This document shows positions 43,889 through 53,522 of a stretch of DNA of 64,000 nt, one piece after another. The DNA lies in contig NZ_JABEQM010000006.1 of assembly GCF_014174155.1 (NCBI RefSeq), positions 1 to 64,000 on the forward strand, written 5' to 3'. The position numbers were made by a program, and so were the translations under genes. Origin of the DNA: Gluconacetobacter tumulisoli. Lineage in GTDB: Bacteria; Pseudomonadota; Alphaproteobacteria; Acetobacterales; Acetobacteraceae. The first letter of the stretch is position 1; every line of letters begins with the position of its first letter. A model generated the notes under the pieces. It saw only the letters and a program-made list of their open reading frames with translations. It was not told where the DNA came from and did no database searches.

Positions 43889-44629
43889 TCAGGCGGGCGT
43901 GCGGCCCAGGTCGAGGGGGCGATAGCCGACGCGGTCCGGGGCGCCCGCGGCGAAATACCATGAGGCGGATGCGTTCCGGTCCGCCGGAATGCCTATGGCC
44001 GAGGAACTGCACGTTCCGAAACCCGACCGTGGGGGGATGTTCAGCTCGCTGCCCGCCGGCAGCGAGCGGTCGGACAGCAGCCGCGTCCAGGACGTCCAGT
44101 CCGGTGGAACGGGGCGCGTCGCCTCTCGGAAACGGGGAAGATGACGGCCGATCCGCGGAATGGCCATGTCGTCCGGCCCGGTGGTCGCGGCCATGTGGAC
44201 GCCGGGTTCCAGTGTCGCGACCTCGGGGGTCGCATAACCCAGTCCCGAAATGTAATACGCGGCGTGGCGGTCGGCGATGACCATGTTGAACGACCGCCAG
44301 GCCCCGGCATCCAGCGCCGCGATGGCCAGCATCGCATCAGTCGCCTTGTCGTGTTCCAGCGCGATCAGCGGCAATTCGCCGCGCGATCGCTTGCCCGGTG
44401 CCGGGCCCAGACTGCCGACCCGGTTCATGACGCCGGCGACGACGCCGTCGTCATTCAGGGCCAGCCACGACCCGCCGGCGACGCGGTCGCGCCCGCCGAC
44501 GATCGCCGGCCGTTCCGGCCAGTGCCGACCCGGCGGGTCCCAGGGACGGTCCAGGCGTTCGTCACGGTTTGCGGCGACCAGAAGCGGCCATGCGGAACCA
44601 GGGGCAAAGGACAGGACGATGGTACACAC
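43889..44629 (-). CDS. NRDE-motif (TANGO2-like) family protein
   Basis: A 246-residue protein beginning MCTIVLSFAPGSAWPLLVAANRDERLDRP, with the NRDE motif (ANRDE) that defines the family, then GGRDRVAGGSWLALNDDGVVAGVMNR. The N-terminal Cys may act as a nucleophile in an Ntn-like fold. The molecular function is unclear; TANGO2 homologues have been linked to haem and lipid handling. It lies between purB and purC on the same strand. Confidence 0.85.
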   Translation of the reverse strand: MCTIVLSFAPGSAWPLLVAANRDERLDRPWDPPGRHWPERPAIVGGRDRVAGGSWLALNDDGVVAGVMNRVGSLGPAPGKRSRGELPLIALEHDKATDAMLAIAALDAGAWRSFNMVIADRHAAYYISGLGYATPEVATLEPGVHMAATTGPDDMAIPRIGRHLPRFREATRPVPPDWTSWTRLLSDRSLPAGSELNIPPRSGFGTCSSSAIGIPADRNASASWYFAAGAPDRVGYRPLDLGRTPA

Positions 44630-44680
44630 GGTTCTCTCTTCTATCCTGAGCGCCGCCCCGGTTGCGGCCGTGGATTGCGG

Positions 44681-46036
44681 TCAGCCCGCGCGGGAGGGTC
44701 CGGTCTCGCCGAAGACGCGGGCATAGGTGTGGTCCAGCGCCTCCAGATGGGCGTCACTGTTCATCGCGGCATCCAGAACCGCCGGCGCCACACGCCCGGC
44801 GACCTCGGGATCGGCCGCGAGGTTTTCGCGGAAGCTGCGCCCGTCGGGCTTGCCCAGCATGGTCCAGGTAGCCATCGCGTTGCGCTGGACGATGCGGTAA
44901 GCATCCTCGCGCAGGATGCCCGCGCGTGCCAGGGCCAGCAGGACTTCGCCGGAATGGACGACCCCGCCGAGGCTTTCCAGGTTGGCGATCATGCGATCCG
45001 GATAGATCACCAGCTTGTCCATCATGCCGGCCAGGCGGACCAGCGCGAAATCCAGGCCGATGGTGCCGTCGGGGCAGATGTTGCGTTCGACGGCCGAATG
45101 GCTGATGTCGCGCTCATGCCACAGGGCCACGTTCTCCAGCGCCGGGATGACGTGGGCACGCACCAGGCGCGCCAGACCGGTCAGGTTTTCCGACAGGACC
45201 GGGTTGCGCTTGTGCGGCATCGCCGACGACCCCTTCTGGCCGGGATGGAAGAATTCTTCCGCCTCCCGCACCTCGGACCGCTGCAGGTGCCGCACCTCGA
45301 CCGCCAGGCGCTCGATCCCGCTGGCGATCACCGCCAGCGCGCAGAAATAGGCCGCATGGCGGTCGCGGGGAATGACCTGGGTCGACACGCCCTCGGGCGC
45401 CAGGCCCAGGCGCTCGGCCACGAATTCTTCCACCCGCGGATCGACATGGGCGTAGGTGCCCACGGCGCCCGAAATCGCGCAGGTCGCGATTTCGGCGCGC
45501 GCGCGCAACAGGCGTTCGCGATTCCGGGCGAATTCGGCGTAATGCCCCGCCAGCTTCAGACCGAACGAGGTCGGTTCGGCGTGGATCGCGTGGCTTCGGC
45601 CGATGGTGATCGTGTATTTATGTTCGAACGCGCGGCGCTTCAGGGCGTCCAGCACCGCATCCAGGTCGGCCAGCAACATGTCGGTCGCCTGCGTCAACTG
45701 GACGGACAGGCAGGTATCCAGCACGTCCGACGATGTCATGCCCAGATGCACGAAGCGGCTGTCCGGCCCGATCTTTTCCGCAAGCCACGTCAGGAAGGCG
45801 ATGACATCGTGCCGGGTCTCGGCCTCGATCTCGTCGATCCGGTCCAGGTCAGCCTGCGAGAACGCGGCCATCGCGGCATCGCCCTTTTCCCGCACGACCT
45901 TCGCGGCTTCGGCGGGCACGGCGCCGTATTGCGCCATGGCCTCGCACGCCAGGGCCTCGATCTCGAACCAGATGCGATACCGGTTCTCGGGGGCCCAGAT
46001 GGCGGCCATGGCGGGACGGGTATAACGCGGAACCAT
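44681..46036 (-). CDS. purB: Adenylosuccinate lyase
   Basis: A 451-residue member of the fumarase/aspartase superfamily catalysing two steps of purine synthesis (SAICAR to AICAR, adenylosuccinate to AMP). VPRYTRPAMAAIWAPENRY is the usual start; TSSDVLDTCLSVQL, GRSHAIHAEPTSFGLKLAGHYAE and the superfamily signature GSSAMPHKRNPVLSENL are all seen. It is on the same strand as the pur operon. Confidence 0.97.
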   Translation of the reverse strand: MVPRYTRPAMAAIWAPENRYRIWFEIEALACEAMAQYGAVPAEAAKVVREKGDAAMAAFSQADLDRIDEIEAETRHDVIAFLTWLAEKIGPDSRFVHLGMTSSDVLDTCLSVQLTQATDMLLADLDAVLDALKRRAFEHKYTITIGRSHAIHAEPTSFGLKLAGHYAEFARNRERLLRARAEIATCAISGAVGTYAHVDPRVEEFVAERLGLAPEGVSTQVIPRDRHAAYFCALAVIASGIERLAVEVRHLQRSEVREAEEFFHPGQKGSSAMPHKRNPVLSENLTGLARLVRAHVIPALENVALWHERDISHSAVERNICPDGTIGLDFALVRLAGMMDKLVIYPDRMIANLESLGGVVHSGEVLLALARAGILREDAYRIVQRNAMATWTMLGKPDGRSFRENLAADPEVAGRVAPAVLDAAMNSDAHLEALDHTYARVFGETGPSRAG

Positions 46037-46243
46037 CGTGGTCAGCTTCCTCTTGTCGGCAAATGCGGGCGGGCCGCCCCTTTAGCCGATTTCCGCCGCC
46101 GCGTCTCCTGCCGAAAAGGGCAACCCTTGCGGAAGCCCGCTCGCGGTGGGCAAGATCACGGCGCGCGTCATCGCATTGGGCGTGCTATCCCAAGCCGGCC
46201 CGCATGAAGCAGTCGAGATCCTTTTGCCGATGATTATGTTTTC

Positions 46244-46846
46244 ATGAGCGATATTTTTTCGCTCTCCGCCCTCGCCTCGCTCCTGCAGGTTATCCTGATC
46301 GACTTGACCCTCGCGGGGGATAACGCCGTCGTTATCGGGATGGCTGTCCGCGGGCTGCCGGCCGATCATCAGCGCAAGGCCATCCTGTCCGGCGTCGCGG
46401 CGGCGGCCCTGATCCGGATCGGACTTGCCATCGTCGCAGTCAGGCTTCTGGCCATCATCGGCCTGACCCTGGCGGGGGGATTGCTGCTGCTCTGGGTCTG
46501 CTGGCGGATGTATCGCGAATTGCGCGGACCGCATGATGGGGCTGCGGGCGGGATGTCCCGGCCCCCGGCCTCGCTGCGCACCGCGATCATCAGGATCGTG
46601 GTCGCCGACCTGTCGATGAGCCTGGACAATGTGCTGGCGGTCGCCGGTGCGGCGGGCGAGCATATATGGGTCCTGATCAGTGGCCTGGCGGTATCGGTGC
46701 TGATGATGGCCGTCGCCGCGGCGCTGATCGCGCGGCTGCTGGAACGCTATCGCTGGATCGCCTGGGTCGGCCTGCTGATCGTGCTGGGCGTCTCGATCGA
46801 ATTGATCGTCAAGGGGGGCGGCGAAATCTGGCATTCCGTGGCATGA
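46244..46846 (+). CDS. TerC/YjbE-type integral membrane protein (probable metal-ion transport)
   Basis: A 200-residue membrane protein with about six or seven helices. The repeated acidic motifs DLTLAGDNAVVIG and DLSMSLDNVLAVAG mark the TerC superfamily; the short length fits the YjbE branch, linked to metal (for example Mn) export. The 207-base upstream gap was checked for a yybP-ykoY manganese riboswitch and no convincing match was seen. Confidence 0.85.
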   Translation: MSDIFSLSALASLLQVILIDLTLAGDNAVVIGMAVRGLPADHQRKAILSGVAAAALIRIGLAIVAVRLLAIIGLTLAGGLLLLWVCWRMYRELRGPHDGAAGGMSRPPASLRTAIIRIVVADLSMSLDNVLAVAGAAGEHIWVLISGLAVSVLMMAVAAALIARLLERYRWIAWVGLLIVLGVSIELIVKGGGEIWHSVA

Positions 46847-46879
46847 TCGCGTTTCCCCGCCATCAGGTCATGCCGGCCC

Positions 46880-48886
46880 ATGCAGCGCGTACGACATCCG
46901 CCCACCCTATCGCGGGCCGCCCGACCCCGGGTTGACAGGGCCGGCCGGTGCCTGGCCTGGCTGGGCGTCGCGACCTTCGCCATGTTCCCTGCCGGCGGCC
47001 ACGCCGCGTCCGCCCCGTCCCCGCCCCCGATCGTCGCCGAGGACGCCGATGTCGCGGCGCGGTTGGATCTCTATTTGCGCCTGCTGTCGCCACAGGGCGG
47101 CACGATCGCCGAATATGTCGCGTTCCTGGCCCGGACACCGGCATGGCCGCGGCATCAGGCGATGGTGGCCCGTCTTCTGGCACAAATGGGGGCCGGTTTG
47201 CCCGAGCCCGGCATGGACGACGCCTGCGTGACGCTGCCATTGACCTCGGCCCCGGCCCTGGTCGCCTGCGCGCATCGCCCGGTACCGGCGCGGGATCTGC
47301 CGGCCCGCGCGCGGCGCGCCTGGATCGCCGGTATCGATTCGCCCCGGGACGAGGCAATCTTTCTCGCCGATTTCGGCGCGTCGGTGACGGCCGACGACCA
47401 GTGGGCGCGGTTCGGACGGCAGGAACTGGCCGGACATATGGATGATGCGGCCCGGCAGGTCGGGCGTCTGGATGCCGGGTACCAGGTCCTGGCGCAGGCG
47501 CGGCTTGCGTTGCGACGCGGTCGGGCGGACGCGCCTGATCTTCTACGCGCCGTGCCGCCGGGCCTGTCCGGCGACCCGGTCCTGATTCTGGACCAGGCCA
47601 GGTGGCTACGCCGGGCCGGGCAGTTTGACGACGCCTATGCGGTGTGGGTCCATTCCGGCCTGGCGGCGGAACGGCGTGCGCGCCTGCCCGCCTTCTGGGC
47701 GGAGCGCGAGGCGCTGGCCCACGACATGCTGCTGGCCGACAATGACGACGCGGCGCTCGCCCTGGCATCGGCCACGGATGACATGCCCCCCGTCGGCCGG
47801 GATGAAGCGCGTTTCCTGGCAGGCTGGATCCTCTTGCAGCGGCGGCATGATCCGCGGGCTGCCGAAGCGCAGTTCCGGCCCCTGTGCGATGCCCGGGCGC
47901 TGATTGCTCGCAGCCGGGGATTCTACTGGACCGGCCGCGCGCTGGAGGCCGCCGGCGATCTGCCTGCCGCGCGCGCTGCCTGGACCGAGGCGACGCGCAT
48001 GCCCGGTACATTCTATGGCCAGATGGCCCTGTCCAGGTTGGGCGGCGATACGTTCAATCCCCTGCTGTTTCCGGCACGGTCGGGTGAAGGGCTGCGCGAC
48101 CTGTTGCGGCGACAGGCCGAACCGGCCTGGACGCGCGCCGACATGGCGCGTTTCGAGGGCAGCGACCTGGTCCAGGCCGCACGAATTCTGGCCGCGCGCC
48201 AGGATGTCGCGCACGCGCGCGATTTCGTCCTGTTGCAGGACGCACGGACCGATACTCCTGCCGGGCATGCCTTGGCCGCGATGCTTGCCCTCCGGCTTGG
48301 CATGCCCGATGTCGCGGTCGCCGTTGCGCGCCGCGCGGGGCGCGAGGGGATCGCGCTGCTGCAATCCGGCTGGCCCAGCCCCGTTTTCCCCGATCCGGTC
48401 CTGCCGCCATCGGGGGACAATCTGCCGCCCGGCTTCGTGATGGCGGTCATCCGGCAGGAAAGCGGGTTCGATCCCGCCATCGTCAGTCCGGCGGGGGCCT
48501 ACGGCCTGATGCAGCTTCTGCCCGCGGCGGCGCGGGACGTGATGCGACAGGCCCGCATGGCCAGCGGCCCGGTTACGGCCACGGCCCTGATCGATCCCGG
48601 CCTGAACATGCGGATCGGCACGACCTATCTTTCCCGTTTGATGCAGAAATTCGGCGGTGCGATTCCCTACGTGCTGGCCGCCTATAACGCCGGACCACAC
48701 CGGGCGGACAAATGGCTGGGGCAACTGGGGGATCCGGCCAGGGGTGCGCCGACATCCGATGCCATGCTGGACTGGATCGAGAGCATTCCGTTCGCGGAAA
48801 CCCGGGGCTATATCCAGCGGGTGGAGGAAAGCATGGCCATCTACCAGGCCATGGCTTCCGATTCCCGGTCGGAGGCGACACCATGA
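46880..48886 (+). CDS. Soluble lytic murein transglycosylase (Slt70-like)
   Basis: A 668-residue periplasmic enzyme that cleaves peptidoglycan glycan strands with 1,6-anhydro ends. A signal peptide is near residues 20-43 (CLAWLGVATFAMFPAGGHA-A). A long alpha-helical U-shaped region follows, then the catalytic SLT domain (about 500-650) with MAVIRQESGFDPAIVSPAGAYGLMQLLPAAA (catalytic Glu), NMRIGTTYLSRLMQKFGG and LAAYNAGPHRADKW. Overlaps pgpA by 4 bases. Confidence 0.92.
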   Translation: MQRVRHPPTLSRAARPRVDRAGRCLAWLGVATFAMFPAGGHAASAPSPPPIVAEDADVAARLDLYLRLLSPQGGTIAEYVAFLARTPAWPRHQAMVARLLAQMGAGLPEPGMDDACVTLPLTSAPALVACAHRPVPARDLPARARRAWIAGIDSPRDEAIFLADFGASVTADDQWARFGRQELAGHMDDAARQVGRLDAGYQVLAQARLALRRGRADAPDLLRAVPPGLSGDPVLILDQARWLRRAGQFDDAYAVWVHSGLAAERRARLPAFWAEREALAHDMLLADNDDAALALASATDDMPPVGRDEARFLAGWILLQRRHDPRAAEAQFRPLCDARALIARSRGFYWTGRALEAAGDLPAARAAWTEATRMPGTFYGQMALSRLGGDTFNPLLFPARSGEGLRDLLRRQAEPAWTRADMARFEGSDLVQAARILAARQDVAHARDFVLLQDARTDTPAGHALAAMLALRLGMPDVAVAVARRAGREGIALLQSGWPSPVFPDPVLPPSGDNLPPGFVMAVIRQESGFDPAIVSPAGAYGLMQLLPAAARDVMRQARMASGPVTATALIDPGLNMRIGTTYLSRLMQKFGGAIPYVLAAYNAGPHRADKWLGQLGDPARGAPTSDAMLDWIESIPFAETRGYIQRVEESMAIYQAMASDSRSEATP

Positions 48887-49350
48887 CCCCTGCCCGCCTG
48901 ATCGCCAGTTTTGGCGGCTGCGGCTTTTCCCCCAAGGCCCCCGGCACGGTGGGGTCGTTTGCCGCCCTTGTGTGCGGGGTGCCTTTGCTGTCCAGTCCCG
49001 TCCTGATGGGGGTGGCGATCCTGCTCTGTTGCTGGATCGGATATCGTGCGACCGAACGGGTCAGCGGCGGCGAGGACCATGGATGGATCGTGATCGACGA
49101 GGTCGCTGGCATGTGGATCGCCATGCTGCCCCTGGCGCCCGTCGATCCCCTGCACCTGCATGGACGGGACATCCTGATGCTGGTTCTGGCGTTCGCACTG
49201 TTCCGTCTGTTCGACATCACCAAGCCCGGCCCGGTGGGCTGGTTCGATCGGCGTCACGATTCGGTCGGGATCATGGGCGACGATGTCGTTGCCGGACTGC
49301 TTGCCGCGTCGATCCTGCTCGTCCTCCGTTACCTGCCTGCTCTGTCCTGA
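48883..49350 (+). CDS. pgpA: Phosphatidylglycerophosphatase A
   Basis: A 155-residue membrane phosphatase making phosphatidylglycerol from its phosphate. SFGGCGFSPKAPGTVGSFAAL is the family start, WIVIDEVAGMWIAM carries acidic site residues, and FRLFDITKPGPVGWFDRRHDSVGIMGDDVVAG completes the signature. The ATG overlaps the transglycosylase stop. Confidence 0.95.
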   Translation: MTPARLIASFGGCGFSPKAPGTVGSFAALVCGVPLLSSPVLMGVAILLCCWIGYRATERVSGGEDHGWIVIDEVAGMWIAMLPLAPVDPLHLHGRDILMLVLAFALFRLFDITKPGPVGWFDRRHDSVGIMGDDVVAGLLAASILLVLRYLPALS

Positions 49351-49369
49351 CCCGACCGCGAGGCCGCCC

Positions 49370-49879
49370 ATGCCGCCCTTCCTGCTGGACAACGTGACCC
49401 TGGACCAGGCGGGGCGACTGCTGGCCGTTCTGCGCGGGGCCGGCCTGCGGGTCGCCACCGCCGAAAGCTGTACCGGCGGTCTGGTCGCTGCATCCCTGAC
49501 CCACCACGCAGGGTCGTCCGACGTGGTGGAAGGCGGGTTCGTAACCTATTCCAACGGCATGAAGACCACCCTGCTGGGCGTCGATCCCGGATTGCTGGCC
49601 CGTCATGGCGCGGTCAGCGCCGAAACTGCCGCCGCAATGGCAGACGGCGCGCTGGTCCGCGTGCCCGCCACCGACATCACCGTGTCCATTACGGGTATTG
49701 CGGGGCCTGGAGGAGGATCGGCCGCCAAGCCGGTCGGGCTGGTCTGGTTCGCCACGGCCCGCCGGAATGGGGCGACGGTCACGCTGTCGCGTGTGTTCGA
49801 CGGGGATCGCGCCTCCGTCCGTCAACAGGCGGTGGCGCAGGCGCTGGACCTGATCGGACAACGTGTCCATTCCTCCTGA
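49370..49879 (+). CDS. pncC: Nicotinamide-nucleotide amidohydrolase (CinA C-terminal type)
   Basis: A 169-residue NMN deamidase that recycles nicotinamide mononucleotide to NaMN. LRVATAESCTGGLVAASLT is the catalytic loop, followed by GGFVTYSNGMKTTLLGV and SITGIAGPGGGSAAKPVGLVWFA. It lacks the N-terminal competence domain of full CinA, as is usual for stand-alone PncC. The start at 49370 lies 19 bases after pgpA, so both are probably in one operon with the transglycosylase. Confidence 0.92.
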   Translation: MPPFLLDNVTLDQAGRLLAVLRGAGLRVATAESCTGGLVAASLTHHAGSSDVVEGGFVTYSNGMKTTLLGVDPGLLARHGAVSAETAAAMADGALVRVPATDITVSITGIAGPGGGSAAKPVGLVWFATARRNGATVTLSRVFDGDRASVRQQAVAQALDLIGQRVHSS

Positions 49880-50025
49880 AGCCGGGCGTCGGCGACCCGC
49901 AGTCCCTTGTCGAGGGCGCCCGACCGATAGTTAAAAATATCCTGGGTCCGAAGGTCATGCACGATCTTCAGGCCCAGGATATCGGAAAAGGCAGGCCAGC
50001 GTCCGGATCATGCGGACGCCGGGGA

Positions 50026-50358
50026 TCAATTGCCGCCGGGGCCGTTTCCAGGCATCGAGGGCGCCGGAGCGGTCGGCGGGGTGGTGACCCCGGTCCCCGA
50101 CGGCACGACAACCGACGGTGCCGTGGGCGATGGCGCTTCAACTGATGGCTCGGCCGGCATGCCCGGGGTCGTCATGCTGGCGCGCGCTGCGGCGAGGCTC
50201 TTGGCGTTCAGATCTTCCGTCGCGTTGACTTCGGATTTCTTCTCGGTCCCCTTGGCCATGTGTTTGTGCCTGGCCATATGGGTCGGCGTGGCGGCAAGTG
50301 CCGGAACGGTGGAGACGATCGTCGCGGCGACGAGGATCGCGCCAAAAGACATCTTCAT
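50026..50358 (-). CDS. Small exported Pro/Ala-rich hypothetical protein
   Basis: A 110-residue protein with a clear signal peptide (MKMSFGAILVAATIVSTVPALA-A) and an AAGGAG ribosome site 8 bases upstream. The mature part starts with a His/Met segment (THMARHKHMAKG) and ends in a disordered Pro/Val/Gly tail (APSPTAPSVVVPSGTGVTTPP). No domain is recognised; the composition suggests a periplasmic or surface linker protein. Confidence 0.6.
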   Translation of the reverse strand: MKMSFGAILVAATIVSTVPALAATPTHMARHKHMAKGTEKKSEVNATEDLNAKSLAAARASMTTPGMPAEPSVEAPSPTAPSVVVPSGTGVTTPPTAPAPSMPGNGPGGN

Positions 50359-50453
50359 CGGGTAGGCTCCTTCAACTGGGTCGTGTCCGTCCATGACGCA
50401 TGGCGCATCGGTGGCGGAACCACCCATGCGGCCGGACATGGGGGAAACGCCCG

Positions 50454-50945
50454 TCAGATGCCTCCGGTTCCGGCGGGCTGGATATGGCCCGGCGCCATCG
50501 CATTCCGTCCTGAAGGGGGGCCGTAGATTTCCCTGGCACGACGGATGAAGGCCGAGACCATCAGGCGTACGGCCTCGTTGAACACCACCCCGATCGCGGC
50601 CTGCAGCAGGCGGGAACGGAATTCGAATTCGACGAAGAAATCGATCAGGCACCCGCGCTCGTCCGGCGTGAAGGTCCAGACATTGTTCAGATAGCGGAAT
50701 GGGCCTTTTTCGTACTGCACGCGGATCCGCGACGGGCGTTCCAGTGATACCCGGCTGGTGAACGTCTCGCGGAACGGGCCGAACCCGATGGTCAGATCGG
50801 CGACCAGTTCCGTCGCTGTGCGCGTGCGGACACGGGCACTGGTGCACCAGGGCAGGAATTGCGGGTATTTGCCCACGTCGGCGACCAGATCGAACAATTG
50901 CTCCGACGAATAGGCGATCAGGCGACGTTCGGCATGAGTCGGCAT
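50454..50945 (-). CDS. ratA: Coq10/RatA-type START-domain protein
   Basis: A 163-residue START-like lipid-binding protein. RRLIAYSSEQLFDLVADVGKYPQFLPWCTSARV is the diagnostic opening of the Coq10/RatA family; LNNVWTFTPDERGCLIDFFVEFEFRS and VFNEAVRLMVSAFIRRA follow. In mitochondria Coq10 binds ubiquinone; the bacterial form was named RatA for a ribosome-association role, which is disputed. It starts within the lipA stop (TGATG). A 20-residue Gly/Pro tail is extra. Confidence 0.88.
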   Translation of the reverse strand: MPTHAERRLIAYSSEQLFDLVADVGKYPQFLPWCTSARVRTRTATELVADLTIGFGPFRETFTSRVSLERPSRIRVQYEKGPFRYLNNVWTFTPDERGCLIDFFVEFEFRSRLLQAAIGVVFNEAVRLMVSAFIRRAREIYGPPSGRNAMAPGHIQPAGTGGI

Positions 50946-51934
50946 CAGGAAACCTCCGCCACGATACGCGTCGCCGCGAGTTTTGCCTCCCGCGTGGCAC
51001 GAAGTTCCGCGAAATCGGAATCCGCATGATAGGACGACCGCGTCAGCGGCGAAGCGCTGACCTGCAGGAAGCCCTTCGCACGCGCCATTGCCGCATAATC
51101 GGCGAACTCGTCGGGTGTCACGAAATGCCGGACCGCCGCATGCTTGACCGTCGGCTGCAGATATTGGCCCAGCGTGATGAAATCGACATCGGCGACGCGC
51201 AGGTCATCCATGACCTGCAGGATCTCCGGGCGTTCCTCTCCCAGGCCAACCATCAGGCCCGACTTGGTGAAGATCGACGGATCGAGGCGTTTCACATCGT
51301 CCAGGAGGCGCAGCGACTGATAATAGCGCGCGCCGGGCCGGATACCAGGATACAGGCGGGGAACCGTTTCCAGGTTGTGGTTGAAGACATCCGGCCGGGC
51401 GGCGACCACGACCTCCAGCGCACCCGGCTTGCGCAGGAAATCGGGGGTCAGGATTTCGATCGTCGTGTCGGGCGCGGCGGCCCGGATCGCGGCGATGACC
51501 CGCGCGAAATGCTGTGCGCCACCATCCTTCAGATCGTCGCGGTCGACCGAAGTGATCACCACGTGGCGCAGGCCCAACTTCGCCACGGCGTCCCCCACGC
51601 GGGTGGGTTCGTCGCCGTCCAGCGGGTTCGGCATGCCGGTGGTCACGTTGCAGAACGCGCAGGCCCGGGTGCAGATCTCGCCCATGATCATCATGGTGGC
51701 GTGGCGCTGCGACCAGCATTCGCCGATATTCGGGCAGGCCGCTTCCTCGCAGACCGTGACCAGCTTCTGCTCGCGCATCAGCGTCCGGGTCTCGTGATAG
51801 ATCGGGTGATTGGGTGCCTTGACGCGAATCCAGTCCGGCTTGCGCGCGATCGGGTTGTCCGGCCGGTGCGCCTTTTCCGGATGGCGGACGGAAACACCGC
51901 CTTTTCTATGGTCGATCAACAGGCGCGTGGACAT
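50945..51934 (-). CDS. lipA: Lipoyl synthase
   Basis: A 329-residue radical-SAM enzyme that inserts two sulfurs into octanoyl groups to make lipoate on the E2-type domains. The auxiliary cluster cysteines are in [13 protein letters not shown] and the radical-SAM cluster in [28 protein letters not shown] follows. It lies after lpd on the same strand, beside the pyruvate dehydrogenase genes whose lipoyl domains it would modify. Confidence 0.96.
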   Translation of the reverse strand: MSTRLLIDHRKGGVSVRHPEKAHRPDNPIARKPDWIRVKAPNHPIYHETRTLMREQKLVTVCEEAACPNIGECWSQRHATMMIMGEICTRACAFCNVTTGMPNPLDGDEPTRVGDAVAKLGLRHVVITSVDRDDLKDGGAQHFARVIAAIRAAAPDTTIEILTPDFLRKPGALEVVVAARPDVFNHNLETVPRLYPGIRPGARYYQSLRLLDDVKRLDPSIFTKSGLMVGLGEERPEILQVMDDLRVADVDFITLGQYLQPTVKHAAVRHFVTPDEFADYAAMARAKGFLQVSASPLTRSSYHADSDFAELRATREAKLAATRIVAEVS

Positions 51935-52101
51935 GGCGGCAAACCCAGCAGGACAATAGACACCCAGAAGTGGAACGGCGCGGAGAACGCGTCAAGCAAA
52001 CATCTCCGGCGCCGGGGCAGCGACGATCACAAGCAGCGGAGGCCGTCCGCCCGGAAAGGAGGGCGGCCCCGATGCCTGGTCCTTACCGCCGGACATGCAT
52101 G

Positions 52102-53511
52102 TCAGATATGCAGGGCACCGTCGTAGGCAGCCAGGACGGCCTCATGCATCGTCTCCGAAATCGTCGGATGCGGAAACACCGTTTCCTTGAGTTCGGCCTC
52201 GGTCAGTTCGGACGTCCGGGCGATGACATAGCCCTGGATCATTTCCGTCACCTCGGCACCGATCATGTGGGCCCCCAGCAATTCGCCGGTGGTGGCGTCG
52301 AAAACGGTCTTGACCATGCCTTCGGGCTCGCCCGCGGCGATGGCCTTGCCGTTGCCGATGAAGGGAAAACGCCCGACACGGACCTTATGCCCGGCATCCT
52401 TGGCCCGGGCCTCGGTCAGGCCGACCGAGGCGATCTGGGGACGGCAGTAGGTGCATCCGGGGATGTTGGTGGGATCGATCGGATGGATCGTGTGGCCTGC
52501 GATCGCCTCGACGCACAGGACGCCCTCATGGCTGGCCTTGTGTGCCAGCCAGGGCGGGCCTGCGATATCGCCGATGGCATAGATTCCGGGTTCGCCGGTT
52601 CGGCAGTACGGATCGACCTTGATATGGGTCCGGTCGACCGCGATCGCCGTCCCGTCCAGACCGAGATTTTCCACGTTGCCGACAATACCCACCGCCGAGA
52701 TGACCCGATCGACAGTGATCTCCTGGCTCTTGCCGCCGGCCTCGACGGGGACGGTCACGCTGTCGCCATTCTTGCGGACGGCGCCGATCTTCGCCCCGGT
52801 CAGGATGGTCATGCCCTGCTTCAGGAAGGCCTTGTGGGCCAGGGCGCTGATCTCCTCGTCCTCGACCGGCAGGATGCGGTCCAGGACCTCGACCAGCGTA
52901 ACCTCGGCCCCCATGTTCCGGTAGAACGACGCGAATTCCACGCCGATGGCCCCGGATCCGATCACCATCAGCCGCTTCGGCAGTTCGGTCGGCACCATGG
53001 CCTCGCGATAGGACCAGATCAGCTTGCCGTCGGGTTCCAGCCCCGGCAGGACGCGCGCCCGCGCGCCCGTGGCCAGGATGACGTGCGGTGCCGTCAGGGT
53101 CGCGACGGGCTTGCCGTCCTTGCTGACCTCGACCTTGCGGCGCGCGCCGTCCTTGTCCGCCAGCTTGCCGAACCCGTCGAAGACCGTAACCTTGTTCTTC
53201 TTCAGCAGGTGCGCGACACCGGAGGACAATTGGCCCGCGACCTTGCGGGAACGCTTGACCACCTTGTCGAGGTCGAAGCGGATATTATCCGCCGCAAAGC
53301 CGAATTCGCCCAGATGATGCAGAAGATGGTTGATCTCGGACGACCGCAGCAGCGCCTTGGTGGGAATGCATCCCCAATTGAGGCAGATGCCGCCCAGATG
53401 CGCGGCCTCGACCACGGCGATGTTCAGGCCCAACTGGGCCCCGCGGATGGCGGCGACATAGCCGCCGGGACCACCGCCGATGATGACGATGTCGAATTCT
53501 GTCTTGCTCAT
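52102..53511 (-). CDS. lpd: Dihydrolipoamide dehydrogenase (E3)
   Basis: A 469-residue flavoprotein that reoxidises dihydrolipoamide with NAD. The FAD motif is IIGGGPGGYVAAIRGAQLG, the redox disulfide is GGICLNWGCIPTKALL, the NAD-binding site is LMVIGSGAIGVEFASFY, and the C-terminal His-Glu pair is in FPHPTISETMHEA. Last gene of pdhA-pdhB-pdhC-lpd; only 11 bases separate it from pdhC. Confidence 0.96.
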   Translation of the reverse strand: MSKTEFDIVIIGGGPGGYVAAIRGAQLGLNIAVVEAAHLGGICLNWGCIPTKALLRSSEINHLLHHLGEFGFAADNIRFDLDKVVKRSRKVAGQLSSGVAHLLKKNKVTVFDGFGKLADKDGARRKVEVSKDGKPVATLTAPHVILATGARARVLPGLEPDGKLIWSYREAMVPTELPKRLMVIGSGAIGVEFASFYRNMGAEVTLVEVLDRILPVEDEEISALAHKAFLKQGMTILTGAKIGAVRKNGDSVTVPVEAGGKSQEITVDRVISAVGIVGNVENLGLDGTAIAVDRTHIKVDPYCRTGEPGIYAIGDIAGPPWLAHKASHEGVLCVEAIAGHTIHPIDPTNIPGCTYCRPQIASVGLTEARAKDAGHKVRVGRFPFIGNGKAIAAGEPEGMVKTVFDATTGELLGAHMIGAEVTEMIQGYVIARTSELTEAELKETVFPHPTISETMHEAVLAAYDGALHI

Positions 53512-53522
53512 GGATTATGTCC

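Noticed and set aside
44141-46207. A 688-codon plus-strand frame opposite purB and the NRDE-family gene
   Set aside because: Antisense shadow of well-supported genes, with the low-complexity Arg/His/Gln composition typical of such shadows.
46037-46243. A manganese (yybP-ykoY) riboswitch before the TerC-family gene
   Set aside because: The conserved loop sequences of that riboswitch class were not found.
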